A stretch of 64,000 nt of DNA from an uncultured Treponema sp. (GCA_938045195.1 CALINC010000139.1:40977-104976); one strand, 5' to 3'. Numbered from the stretch's first letter, positions 35,247 to 43,691 are shown. Numbers and translations: made by a program. Notes: a model not told the origin generated them from the sequence alone.

Positions 35247-36308
35247 ATGAAAAAATCAATGTCCGTTTTGATCATTTTATTTTTTGCAATACATTTTATA
35301 TATGCCGATGAAGAAAATGCTTTTCCGAAATTAGCTGAATATAAGGGACAAATATATTTATACGGCGAGCAGCACGGAGTTAAAAAGATATTGGATAAAG
35401 AGTTTGAACTGTGGGATACATATTATAAAAAAGGCTTGCGTAATTTATTTCTTGAATTGCCGTATTATACTGCGGAATACCTTAATATATGGATGCAAAA
35501 AAATAATAATCATATTTTGGAAGAAATTTATAATGATTGGAAAGGTACTGCTTTTTATAATCAATATATGTTTGATTTTTTTATCAGCATAAAAAAATTT
35601 TGTCCCGAAACAATTTTTCACGGTACCGATGTAGGACACCAATATCATACAACAGGAAAAAGATTTTTAAACTATTTAGAAAGTAAGAATCTAAAAAATT
35701 CACAAATGTATACGAGAACACAAGAAATAATAAAACAGGGTATAGCATACTATAAAGAAAGAAGCCCTCAAAATATGATATACCGTGAAAATATGATGGT
35801 TGAGAATTTTATACATGAACTTATGGGTGTTGATAATTCCGATATAATGGGCATATATGGGTCGGCTCATACAAATCTTAATAGTTTTGATATGACCGGA
35901 AATATACCATGTATGGCAAATCAATTAAACTCATTATACGAAAACACTATCACATCGGAAGATTTAAGTATGCTTGCAAAAGAAATAGAACCGCTTCGGG
36001 TTGATGAAATAACAGTGGAAAATAAAAAATACCGAGCCTATTATTACGGCAAACAAAACCTTACCGGATTTAAAGATTTTTTGTATAGAGAATTTTGGCG
36101 GCTTGATAACGCATATAATAATTTAAAAAACAATACAAAAACAGGTGATGTGCTTCCTTACAGTAATTATATTATGAATGTTGAACTCGGACAAGTATAT
36201 GTTGTTGAGTATACAAAAACTGATAAAACAAAAATGCGGCTATATTATCTATCAAGCGGTGCCGTATGGAACGGACAATCTGTAACCGAAAATATAATTG
36301 TTAAGTAG
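35247..36308 (+). CDS. Secreted Tiki/TraB/ChaN-superfamily-like protein
   Basis: The protein has 353 aa from ATG 35247, behind GAAGGAG. A signal peptide (MKKSMSVLIILFFAIHFIYA) predicts export. The mature part has the spaced motifs of the Tiki/TraB/ChaN/EreA-like fold: GEQHG near the start, LFLELPYY about 40 residues later, YRENMM in the middle and GIYGSAHTN, giving two G-x-x-H histidines, a Glu and an Arg-Asn pair. Related proteins are metal-dependent proteases, haem-binding proteins or esterases; which applies here cannot be told. The C-terminal ~90 aa look like a small beta domain. It has its own promoter. Confidence 0.6.
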   Translation: MKKSMSVLIILFFAIHFIYADEENAFPKLAEYKGQIYLYGEQHGVKKILDKEFELWDTYYKKGLRNLFLELPYYTAEYLNIWMQKNNNHILEEIYNDWKGTAFYNQYMFDFFISIKKFCPETIFHGTDVGHQYHTTGKRFLNYLESKNLKNSQMYTRTQEIIKQGIAYYKERSPQNMIYRENMMVENFIHELMGVDNSDIMGIYGSAHTNLNSFDMTGNIPCMANQLNSLYENTITSEDLSMLAKEIEPLRVDEITVENKKYRAYYYGKQNLTGFKDFLYREFWRLDNAYNNLKNNTKTGDVLPYSNYIMNVELGQVYVVEYTKTDKTKMRLYYLSSGAVWNGQSVTENIIVK

Positions 36309-36382
36309 AAGGAAGAATTACATTTTCCAAGATAAGCATATACCGCGTTACGCTTATTTCGGCGATTTAAAATGAGAAAGTT

Positions 36383-36448
36383 GTTTATTCGTGCGGAGAG
36401 TTTAATACCCTGTTGCTGCGCAACGTACGCTCTGCGTCGTAACAAAGG
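36383..36448 (+). repeat. Dispersed intergenic element, copy C
   Basis: It runs from GTTTATTCGTGCGGAGAG through the GTTGC-TGC-GCAAC hairpin and CGTACG to TAACAAAGG, the same tail start as copy A, then diverges. It lies 75 bp after the stop of the upstream gene and reads in the same direction. Confidence 0.85.
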
Positions 36449-36660
36449 CTGCGTACCTTCGAAAACGGCATGCAGTTGCGGGCGATGCCGCGTCTTACTT
36501 GGCTGACCGAAAGGCGGTCTTACACGGTAACGATAAACGGGCTGCCTGCACACCCCCCCCTCATTAGAAAGCGGAGATTTCCGATGTGTGTGTGGAAAGG
36601 AGGGGGTAAAAGATGTACCTAATTAAAAAAATCAGGCTTTCAGATTAGCCCTATTATTTC
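36449..36660. other. GC-rich, hairpin-rich non-coding stretch after copy C
   Basis: No credible gene is present. Visible stems are CGGCAT/ATGCCG (36466-36471 with 36485-36490), GACCG-aaagg-CGGTC (36505-36519), CGGA-gatt-TCCG (36572-36583), and an enclosing CCCCCTC/GAGGGGG (36556-36562 with 36600-36606). A run of eight C lies at 36553-36560. The stretch is clearly richer in G+C than its neighbours. It may be the variable tail of the dispersed element, a structured RNA, or relic foreign DNA. Confidence 0.55.
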
Positions 36661-36674
36661 TTAGCGGGTTTAAA

Positions 36675-36959
36675 TCACTTTTTTAAGGCATCTGCTTTGG
36701 TACCTTTTGCAACAGGCTTGTCGGGAGTTTTGTCCACAATTTTATAATCTAATACACTAGCTGTTATATTGGTGGTACTAAGATATGTTTTTACTGCATC
36801 TGCAGACATCTCCACCCCATTAACTGACACTTCAAGACTTGTTATAAAACCCTCATAATGTGCGGATTGCTTACTGTCCATTTTAAAAGCACATGAGGAA
36901 AACAATAAAGCTGCTGCTGCTAAAAGAAGTACAGCTGTAAAATTTTTTTTATTTGCCAT
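36675..36959 (-). CDS. Small lipoprotein of unknown function
   Basis: The protein has 94 aa. The leader MANKKNFTAVLLLAAAALLFSSC ends in a lipobox with Cys about 23, so it should be lipidated. The short mature part has no recognised domain: an ITSLEVSVNGVEMSADAVKTYL segment and a Lys/Pro-rich C-terminus. AAGGAG precedes the ATG. It is monocistronic and divergent from obgE. A possible minus-strand TTGACA lies near 37071-37076, but the -10 spacing is unclear. The function is not known. Confidence 0.8.
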   Translation of the reverse strand: MANKKNFTAVLLLAAAALLFSSCAFKMDSKQSAHYEGFITSLEVSVNGVEMSADAVKTYLSTTNITASVLDYKIVDKTPDKPVAKGTKADALKK

Positions 36960-37141
36960 TAATATCTCCTTATAAGCACTAAAATATTTTGCTTAAAGTT
37001 TTTAAGGCTATACTCCGCCTGCCTCAAAATCTTGCAAGTGCTTATGGGTATATTGTACTATACTATAAACTGTCAAGTCTCTAATATACGGTTGTCAAAA
37101 TTTATTTATTAGTAGTTATAGCGGCTTGGTTTCACATCATA

Positions 37142-37170
37142 TTGATTTTTTTACATTGCTATACTATACT
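37142..37170 (+). promoter_or_regulatory. Promoter of obgE
   Basis: TTGATT at 37142-37147 and TATACT at 37165-37170 with 17-nt spacing; the ATG follows 30 nt later behind an AGGA site. Confidence 0.65.
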
Positions 37171-37199
37171 TATAAAATTATATAAACAGGATTTTATTT

Positions 37200-38354
37200 A
37201 TGGTTAAATTTGCAGATGAATCTAAAATAAGGGTTTCTTCGGGTAAAGGGGGAAACGGCTGTATTGCTTTTAGAAGAGAAAAATATGTACCTATGGGAGG
37301 TCCGTCCGGCGGCGACGGCGGCAGGGGAGGCGACTTAATTTTTGAAATACGGCGGAATATGCGGACGCTTGTTCATTTACGCCATAAACGTGTTTTTAAA
37401 GCTAAGAACGGCGGCGGCGGCGAAGGGTCGCAGCGTTTCGGTAAAAAAGGAGAAGACTGTATTATTCCGCTTCCTCCCGGCTGCGTCATAAAAGACCCCG
37501 AAACGGGAAGCGTTATTTTAGACTTCGGTGATACGGAAGAGGGGCGTTTTATTTTCCTAAAGGGAGGAAACGGCGGCTGGGGAAACTGTCATTTTAAGAG
37601 TTCGACAAATCAAGCTCCTAAAACGGCTTTACCCGGACAAGAGGGTGAAACCCGTGAAATTATCGTCGAGCTGAATATAATTGCCGATATAGGTCTCGTA
37701 GGTTTTCCGAATGCGGGTAAATCGTCCCTTTTGAACTTTTTTACAAATGCCCGCCCTAAAATTGCACCGTATCCGTTTACAACTAAAATTCCAAATCTCG
37801 GCGTTTTGCGAGTGGATGAAGAACGGGATGTTATAATTGCCGATATTCCGGGTATTCTTGAAGGCGCATCCGAGGGCGCAGGATTGGGAATTCGATTTTT
37901 AAAACATATTTCCCGTTCTGCCGGTTTAGCTTTTTTAATAGACCTTTCCGATGATAACTATCTTAGCGCATACAATATTCTTTCAAAAGAACTTAAATCG
38001 TATTCTGCGGCACTTGCGAAAAAAAAACGGCTAATAATTGCGACAAAATTGGATTTACCCGGTACAAAGGAACGGCTCACCGAACTGCAAAATTCTTTAC
38101 CTGAGTACAAAATTTTTGGAATTTCGGTTTTTAATAATTGGGGCTTGGATGCTGTAAAAAAAGCCTTTATTGCTCTTGCAGACGGCATGCAAAAAAAAGC
38201 AAAAACAACTGAAGAGGTGTTAAACCCGTATTCTCAAAATAAAAACTTTATGCAGGCTGATTTGGACGATTGCGGATATCAAAATACCGAACCGGACGGT
38301 GAAAATTTCGGAGCAACAGTCAGTCTAAGCCGAAAGAGAAAACCTAAAAAATGA
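37200..38354 (+). CDS. obgE: GTPase Obg/CgtA
   Basis: The protein has 384 aa. A glycine-rich Obg fold covers residues ~1-158 (KGGNGC, GGDGGRGGDL, FLKGGNGGWGN). The G domain then has GFPNAGKSS (G1), the TTKIPNLG switch region, DIPGILEGA (G3) and ATKLDLPG (G4). No C-terminal OCT domain is evident; a short charged tail ends the protein. It acts in late 50S ribosome assembly and the stringent response. Its stop overlaps the nadD start by 4 bp (ATGA), a common obg-nadD linkage. Confidence 0.97.
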   Translation: MVKFADESKIRVSSGKGGNGCIAFRREKYVPMGGPSGGDGGRGGDLIFEIRRNMRTLVHLRHKRVFKAKNGGGGEGSQRFGKKGEDCIIPLPPGCVIKDPETGSVILDFGDTEEGRFIFLKGGNGGWGNCHFKSSTNQAPKTALPGQEGETREIIVELNIIADIGLVGFPNAGKSSLLNFFTNARPKIAPYPFTTKIPNLGVLRVDEERDVIIADIPGILEGASEGAGLGIRFLKHISRSAGLAFLIDLSDDNYLSAYNILSKELKSYSAALAKKKRLIIATKLDLPGTKERLTELQNSLPEYKIFGISVFNNWGLDAVKKAFIALADGMQKKAKTTEEVLNPYSQNKNFMQADLDDCGYQNTEPDGENFGATVSLSRKRKPKK

Positions 38355-38998
38355 GACTTGCTGTTTTAGGCGGTTCTTTTAATCCGATTCATTTGGGGCA
38401 TCTTGCATTGGCGGCTTCCGCAAAAAAAGAATTGGGCTACACTAAAATCGCCATTATCCCTGCATTTATTTCTCCTTTTAAACAGCAACTTGCAAAATCA
38501 CCGCAGGTTTCACCTCAAGACCGCTTACGTATGATTGAGCTTGCAATTTTAACTATACCCTACGTATATTGCGAACATTATGAGATAGACAGACAGGGTG
38601 TTTCTTATACGGTTGATACAATAAATTATTTATATAAAAAATTTTCCAAACCGAATGAAATTTCAAAAGAACCTTTGAGCGGAAAAATAGGGCTTATTAT
38701 CGGTGATGATTTGGCAAAGTCTTTCCTGTTTTGGAAGGGGCGCGACGAAATCCTGCAAAAGACCGATATAATAATCGGCAAACGGAACACTATTACCGCA
38801 ATGCAGAAAAACGGAATAAACGGCTCAAAGCATTCAAGCCTTGCCCCTTATCCGTACCCGTACACTGAATTAAAAAATAAAGCTCTTTCCATTTCTTCCA
38901 CCGAAATCCGAAATGCAGTCAAAGCAGGAAAAGAATTTAAACATTTTCTGCCTATTCCGGTTTATAACTATATAGAAAAAAACGGATTATATCTGTAA
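38351..38998 (+). CDS. nadD: Nicotinate-nucleotide adenylyltransferase
   Basis: The protein has 215 aa. The nucleotidyltransferase signature GGSFNPIHLGHL is at residues 7-18, a later ISSTEIRNAV segment contributes the phosphate-binding motif, and GDD lies in the middle. It converts nicotinate mononucleotide and ATP to nicotinate adenine dinucleotide in NAD synthesis. It is translationally coupled to obgE. The rex gene, whose product senses NADH/NAD+, lies just downstream under its own promoter. Confidence 0.95.
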   Translation: MRLAVLGGSFNPIHLGHLALAASAKKELGYTKIAIIPAFISPFKQQLAKSPQVSPQDRLRMIELAILTIPYVYCEHYEIDRQGVSYTVDTINYLYKKFSKPNEISKEPLSGKIGLIIGDDLAKSFLFWKGRDEILQKTDIIIGKRNTITAMQKNGINGSKHSSLAPYPYPYTELKNKALSISSTEIRNAVKAGKEFKHFLPIPVYNYIEKNGLYL

Positions 38999-39044
38999 TT
39001 CTGGTATTTTATTCTCATATTTCTTATAAAAATTATAAAAAAAT

Positions 39045-39055
39045 ACTACGTTAGC
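39045..39055 (+). promoter_or_regulatory. Motif shared with the rpmF promoter
   Basis: ACTACGTTAGC here matches ACTATGTTAGC at 29919-29929; both are followed within a few bases by GGCTTGAC containing the -35. It may be an upstream binding site for one regulator or an UP-like element. Confidence 0.4.
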
Positions 39056-39061
39056 AAGGGC

Positions 39062-39091
39062 TTGACATAAATCTGACTTTTTATATATACT
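39062..39091 (+). promoter_or_regulatory. Promoter of rex
   Basis: TTGACA at 39062-39067 and TATACT at 39086-39091, 18 nt apart, 35 nt before the ATG. No clear TTGTGAA-type Rex operator was seen. Confidence 0.7.
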
Positions 39092-39126
39092 ATTTAGTTA
39101 GTTGTTACCGGTTTTGGAGGATTTTT

Positions 39127-39765
39127 ATGACAAAACAAAAAATACAGGCAGCACCGTCAATCCGCCGTCTGCCCTCTTATCTACATTTAATAAAAGACGC
39201 AAAAACTAACGGAATAGAATTTATTTCAGGCACACAAATTGCAGAAGAGTTGAAACTGGAAGCGATTCAGGTTCGTAAAGATTTAACCCTTACGGGAATC
39301 GTCGGAATTCCAAAACGCGGGTATCCTGTTCAGCCGCTCATTGACGCTATTGAAAATTTTTTGGGCTGGAATAGAGAAAATGTTGCCTTTGTTGTCGGGG
39401 CAGGAAGTTTGGGAACAGCTCTTTCGGGGTATCATGGGTTTAAAGAACACGGATTAAATATTTGTGCCGCTTTCGATTCCGATAAGAAAAAAATAGGTAA
39501 AGTAATTCACGGAGTGTCCATTTTTGACCTTTTAGAACTTCCTCAAAAAGCTGCCGAATTCAAACCGCTTATTGCAATCTTAACCCTTCCGACGGAATAC
39601 GCTCAGGACGCTGCGGATATTTTGGTGAATGCAGGGATAAAAGCAATTTGGAATTTTACCAATAGCAAAATAAATGTCCCGGACGATGTACTTGTCCAAA
39701 AAGAAGATTTAAGTTCCGGCTATGCAATGCTCGGAGTTATGATAAATAAAAACGGTTTAAAATAG
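39127..39765 (+). CDS. rex: Redox-sensing transcriptional repressor Rex
   Basis: The protein has 212 aa. An N-terminal winged helix (~1-75, IRRLPSYLHLI and ISGTQIAEELKLEAIQVRKDL) is followed by a Rossmann NAD(H)-binding domain with VGAGSLGTAL near residues 88-97 and a domain-swapped C-terminal helix. Rex releases DNA when NADH is high and controls fermentative and redox genes. GGAGG precedes the ATG. It has its own promoter. The methyltransferase at 39774 follows after 8 bp and may be co-transcribed. Confidence 0.95.
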   Translation: MTKQKIQAAPSIRRLPSYLHLIKDAKTNGIEFISGTQIAEELKLEAIQVRKDLTLTGIVGIPKRGYPVQPLIDAIENFLGWNRENVAFVVGAGSLGTALSGYHGFKEHGLNICAAFDSDKKKIGKVIHGVSIFDLLELPQKAAEFKPLIAILTLPTEYAQDAADILVNAGIKAIWNFTNSKINVPDDVLVQKEDLSSGYAMLGVMINKNGLK

Positions 39766-39773
39766 AAACCGCA

Positions 39774-40787
39774 ATGCAAAAGAATGAATATCAAGCAGAA
39801 CTTTTTAAAAACCGTCTTCAAAAAAGATTTAAGCATGTATCCAAATGGGCAAAGCGCGAGGGAATTTTTGCATATCGGTTATACGACAAAGACATTCCTG
39901 AAGTACCTGTAGCCCTTGATATTTATTTTGAAGATACCGCAGGCAGCGGTGCCGGATGTTATCTTGTTTTGTTTCTTTACAAACGTCCGTATGAAAAATC
40001 CGAAGCAGAGGAAAACTGCTGGATTTCTTTAATTGCAAAAACCGCTTGTGAAGTTTTATCCGTACCGATTGAGAATATTTTTATAAAACTGCGGCAAAAA
40101 CAACAGGGGAAAAACCAATACGAAAAACTTAAATCCGGCACTGAAAAAATAGCCGTAAAAGAGGGGAGCTGCCGATTTTATATTAACCTTGGCACATATT
40201 TGGATACGGGGTTATTTTTGGATCATCGTCCTTTACGCTTAAAGATTTTTAAAGAAGCGGCAGGGAAGGCTTTGTTAAATCTTTTTTCGTATACGGGAGC
40301 TTTTTCGGTGCATGCCCTTGCAGGCGGTGCTATTTCTGCCGACTCCGTCGATTTATCCAATACGTATTTGGAATGGGCAAAAGAAAATCTCAGATTAAAC
40401 GGATTATATAATCCGCTAAAATCAAAACTGATAAAAAGCGACGGTATTCGGTTTTTACAAAATGCGGCTGCACAAAATTTAAAATGGGATTTAATTGTTT
40501 GCGACCCGCCGACATTTTCAAATTCTAAAAGTGCTGCCGAATTCGACGTAAATAAAGACTGGCTTACATTGTGTATGCTTTGTCTTTCAGTTTTGAAAAA
40601 AAACGGTGTGCTTTATTTTTCTTCAAATTCTTTAAAATTAAAATTTGATGATACGCTTCTTATTTCAGCCTGTAAAAAAAAATTCGGAGAAGCGGCAAAT
40701 TTAAAAATAGAAAACTTAACGGAAAAATCAATACCGGAAGATTTTAGAAATAGAAAAATACATAAATTATGGAAACTCAGTATATAA
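39774..40787 (+). CDS. Class I SAM rRNA methyltransferase, RlmK-like
   Basis: The protein has 337 aa. The N-terminal region (FKNRLQKRFKHVSKWAKREG) resembles the segment before the RlmK part of E. coli RlmKL. The Rossmann domain has LNLFSYTGAFSVHALAGGA and the motif CDPPTFSNSK. Such enzymes methylate guanine at N7 (G2069) of 23S rRNA or carry out related C5 reactions. With the RlmL-like gene at 23854 it may make the two-gene equivalent of RlmKL. It starts 8 bp after rex and is followed at 3 bp by a pseudouridine synthase. Confidence 0.88.
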   Translation: MQKNEYQAELFKNRLQKRFKHVSKWAKREGIFAYRLYDKDIPEVPVALDIYFEDTAGSGAGCYLVLFLYKRPYEKSEAEENCWISLIAKTACEVLSVPIENIFIKLRQKQQGKNQYEKLKSGTEKIAVKEGSCRFYINLGTYLDTGLFLDHRPLRLKIFKEAAGKALLNLFSYTGAFSVHALAGGAISADSVDLSNTYLEWAKENLRLNGLYNPLKSKLIKSDGIRFLQNAAAQNLKWDLIVCDPPTFSNSKSAAEFDVNKDWLTLCMLCLSVLKKNGVLYFSSNSLKLKFDDTLLISACKKKFGEAANLKIENLTEKSIPEDFRNRKIHKLWKLSI

Positions 40788-40790
40788 ATC

Positions 40791-41456
40791 ATGAAAGAAA
40801 GAATTTTATTTAAGGATGAATATTTTGCACTTGTACTAAAAAGCACGGGAGAAGATGCACAGACTTTTTTTAAAGGTTTTTTTTGCGGGAAAAAATATGT
40901 TGAGGCTGTAAACCGTTTGGATAAACCGGTAAGCGGTTTGGTAATTGTTGCTTTTTCACAAACCGTACATACGGCATTAAATAAACTTTTTAATAACCGG
41001 CGCATAGAAAAAGAATATTGGGCAATCTGTAAAAAAAAGGAAAATCTTCAGCATAATAAATTGAAAATTATCGAAAATTATCTTTCATTTAACCCGAAAA
41101 TTCAAAAAGGTTTTGTGTGTAAAAGTTCTGCGGAAGGTAAAAAAGCGTCTTTATATTGGGAGCTTGCAGGTACCGGCGAGCATTATAATTTTTTACGTAT
41201 TATTCCCATAACGGGCAGAACCCATCAAATTAGAATTCAACTTGCAAATTTAGGTATGCCTATTAAAGGTGATATAAAATACGGTTTTGAACGTACAGAG
41301 AAATCAGGGGGAATAAGGCTTCATGCGTATTCGCTTAAATTTGTTCATCCCGTTACAAACGAAAATATAGTTTGTTCGGTTCTCCCGCCTAATCAAGATG
41401 CCCTTTGGACAGCTTGTACAAAGGCTTGTCTTAAAAAACAAGGAGCAGCAGAATGA
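40791..41456 (+). CDS. RluA-family RNA pseudouridine synthase
   Basis: The protein has 221 aa with no S4 domain. The catalytic motif VNRLDKPVSGL (catalytic Asp) replaces the usual HRLDxxTSG, and PITGRTHQIRIQLANLG is the conserved downstream motif. It isomerises uridine to pseudouridine in rRNA or tRNA; the site is not predictable. It is embedded in a run of rRNA methylase genes, which favours an rRNA target. Its stop overlaps the next ATG by 4 bp. Confidence 0.9.
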   Translation: MKERILFKDEYFALVLKSTGEDAQTFFKGFFCGKKYVEAVNRLDKPVSGLVIVAFSQTVHTALNKLFNNRRIEKEYWAICKKKENLQHNKLKIIENYLSFNPKIQKGFVCKSSAEGKKASLYWELAGTGEHYNFLRIIPITGRTHQIRIQLANLGMPIKGDIKYGFERTEKSGGIRLHAYSLKFVHPVTNENIVCSVLPPNQDALWTACTKACLKKQGAAE

Positions 41457-42280
41457 AAAAACAAAAAGCAAAAGGAGCGGCAGCCTTTGACGCATATTAT
41501 ACAGCCTTGTTTAAAGAGCGGTGGGAACATTTAAAAACGGCACTTGCGGCTGAACCGAGACAAATTGCTTATAGCGATAAATTGCTTAAACCGTATTATT
41601 TGGATTATGCAAGTGTGCAGGCGGCAAAGGCAATGCCTCCGCTGTATTCGGGGAAGTGCTTGGATATGTGTGCTGCTCCCGGCGGAAAAACTTTAGTTTT
41701 GCTGAGCAGATTAAGTGAACAAGTAGAATTGGTATCAAATGAAATTTCTGCGGATAGGCGGAACCGGTTGTTTAATGTTTTGGAAGAATATATTAGTCCC
41801 TATCAAAGACGGCAAATTAAGATAACAGGATATGACGCGTGTAAAATGCCGCATTACGGACGCAATCTCTATGACCGGATTTTACTTGATGCCCCTTGTT
41901 CTTCCGAAAGACATTTGCTTCAAAATGAAAAATATTTAGATCAATGGAGTGAAGCAAGAATAAAAAATCTTGCACAAAGACAGTGGGCACTTTTATCGGC
42001 TGCATTTTTATTGTTAAAAGAAAACGGCTTTTTGGTATATTCAACATGCGCCTTGTCCGATTTTGAAAACGACGGTGTCATAAAAAAATTAAAAGCAAAA
42101 TACAAAACGCAAATCTGTATTGAAACCGGAAAAGCCGGTGTACATCAATTTTGTATTCAGCCGCAATTTGCTGAAGAATGCGAATACGGTTACCGTTTTA
42201 TGCCGGACACTGCCGAAGGCGCAGGACCGATTTATTTTTCACTTATTAAAAAAATACCGGTTTATGATAATGACAAATGA
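41453..42280 (+). CDS. NOL1/NOP2/Sun-family RNA cytosine-C5 methyltransferase
   Basis: The protein has 275 aa. It has CLDMCAAPGGKTLVLL for SAM binding, DAPCSSERHLL with the motif IV cysteine, and YSTCAL with the catalytic motif VI cysteine. It lacks the extra N- or C-terminal RNA-binding domains of RsmB or RsmF. It probably makes m5C in rRNA, though tRNA cannot be excluded. It is translationally coupled to the pseudouridine synthase. A dispersed element starts 3 bp after its stop. Confidence 0.9.
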   Translation: MKKQKAKGAAAFDAYYTALFKERWEHLKTALAAEPRQIAYSDKLLKPYYLDYASVQAAKAMPPLYSGKCLDMCAAPGGKTLVLLSRLSEQVELVSNEISADRRNRLFNVLEEYISPYQRRQIKITGYDACKMPHYGRNLYDRILLDAPCSSERHLLQNEKYLDQWSEARIKNLAQRQWALLSAAFLLLKENGFLVYSTCALSDFENDGVIKKLKAKYKTQICIETGKAGVHQFCIQPQFAEECEYGYRFMPDTAEGAGPIYFSLIKKIPVYDNDK

Positions 42281-42283
42281 GAA

Positions 42284-42352
42284 GTTTATTCGTTCGGAGG
42301 GTTTAATACCCTGTTGCTGCGCAACGTACGCTCTGCGTCGAGGTTGTTGATT
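42284..42352 (+). repeat. Dispersed intergenic element, copy D (short form)
   Basis: It runs from GTTTATTCGTTCGG to GGTTGTTGATT, 69 bp, with GTTGC-TGC-GCAAC and CGTACG. It starts 3 bp after the stop codon of the upstream gene, reads in the same direction and ends 17 bp before the next ATG. Confidence 0.88.
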
Positions 42353-42369
42353 GATAGAATACTATAGTT

Positions 42370-43629
42370 ATGAATAATTTTACCGAATTACCTCAATATA
42401 GAATTTCCTCCAAAGGAACAAAATTTTTGCGGGCTGGGCATACATGGGTTTATGCCGATGAAATTATCGAAGCCCCTGATGCCGAAAACGGCAGCCTTGT
42501 ATCAGTATTCAGCGATAAAGATAAATTTCTCGGAACAGGTTTTTTGAGCCTTAACAGCAAAATAAAAATCCGTATAATTTCCGATAATAAGAATGATAAA
42601 TTTGATGACGCTTTTTGGAAGCGCAGGTTTGAATATGCGTGGCAATACAGGAAAGCCGTTATGAGGCTTGAAGATTTAAATGCCTGTAGAATTATTTTCG
42701 GCGAAGCCGATAGTTTTCCCGGTCTTACAGTAGATAAATTTGCAGATATACTTGTTGTTCAAATTCTGTCTTTCGGAATTGAAAAAATAAAAGAAAATTT
42801 ACTTACAATTTTGGTTAAGGTTTTGCAAGAAGACGGGCAAAAAATTTCCGGCGTATATGAGCGAAACGATTCTGAACTTCGTCTGCTTGAAGGCTTGGAA
42901 AAAAACTGCGGTTGGCTCTTTAAACCGAAAGATGTGATTGAAGAGACCATAATTGAAGAAAACGGAATTAGATATTCCGTAGATTTTACAAAGGGGCAAA
43001 AAACAGGCTTCTTTTTGGATCAAAAATATAACAGACAAGCGGTATCGGCACTTGCGCGCGGTAAGAGAATTTTGGATTGTTTTACACATACGGGTTCATT
43101 TGCTTTAAATGCGCTTGCAGGAGGTGCTGAATTTGTTACGGCAGTCGATATAAGTTCGCGCGCCTTGGATTCTGCCCGTAAAAATGCAGCCCTCAATAAA
43201 AAATTGCACACCGATAAAAAATTGCGCTTTGTGCATGCCGATGTGTTTGACCTTCTAACTGCTTTAGTTGAAAATAAAAACGGAAATGATTGGGATGCCG
43301 TCCGCGAACAGTCTCCTTATGGTATGATAATTCTCGACCCTCCTGCCTTTGCAAAACAGCGGGGGTACCGCGATAATGGACTTAAAGGATATAAAGAAAT
43401 AAATACAAAAGCTATGCAGATTTTGCCTCGCGGAGGATATTTGGCAACGGCGAGCTGCAGCCATTTTATAAGTGAAGCGGATTTTACCGAGATGCTTTTT
43501 GAAGCGGCAAAAAGCGTAAACAGAAAGTTACGTATAATTGAAAAACGCGGACAAGCCGCCGACCATCCGGTTTTAATCGGTATTCCTGAAACATGGTATT
43601 TAAAATTCTTTTTGTTGCAAGTAATTTAA
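42370..43629 (+). CDS. rlmI: RlmI-type 23S rRNA methyltransferase (PUA + Rossmann)
   Basis: The protein has 419 aa. An N-terminal PUA domain (LRAGHTWVYADEI) and the EEA1-like linker are followed by a SAM domain with LDCFTHTGSFALNALAGGA and LDPPAFAKQRG, as in RlmI, which makes m5C1962 in 23S rRNA. There is no ribosome site in the 17 bp between copy D and the ATG. It closes a run of four RNA-modification genes. Its order in the run and its domain content make an rRNA target very likely. Confidence 0.92.
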   Translation: MNNFTELPQYRISSKGTKFLRAGHTWVYADEIIEAPDAENGSLVSVFSDKDKFLGTGFLSLNSKIKIRIISDNKNDKFDDAFWKRRFEYAWQYRKAVMRLEDLNACRIIFGEADSFPGLTVDKFADILVVQILSFGIEKIKENLLTILVKVLQEDGQKISGVYERNDSELRLLEGLEKNCGWLFKPKDVIEETIIEENGIRYSVDFTKGQKTGFFLDQKYNRQAVSALARGKRILDCFTHTGSFALNALAGGAEFVTAVDISSRALDSARKNAALNKKLHTDKKLRFVHADVFDLLTALVENKNGNDWDAVREQSPYGMIILDPPAFAKQRGYRDNGLKGYKEINTKAMQILPRGGYLATASCSHFISEADFTEMLFEAAKSVNRKLRIIEKRGQAADHPVLIGIPETWYLKFFLLQVI

Positions 43630-43691
43630 ACTGGAGTCTTTTATCCAAAAGAAAAAAATAATCGCAATTAAAATTGCCCTTATATTCTTTT

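Noticed and set aside
36245..36553. Minus-strand reading frame of about 100 aa over copy C
   Set aside because: It lies over the repeat, the hairpin stretch and the end of the upstream gene, has no ribosome site, and its composition follows the GC-rich non-coding stretch.
36553..36560. C8 tract as a phase-variation switch
   Set aside because: It lies in non-coding DNA, not in a reading frame or at a promoter spacer.
7734..42352. The dispersed element as integron attC sites
   Set aside because: T. denticola is known for a chromosomal integron, but the ends do not match RYYYAAC/GTTRRRY, neighbours are housekeeping genes in both orientations, and no integrase is present.
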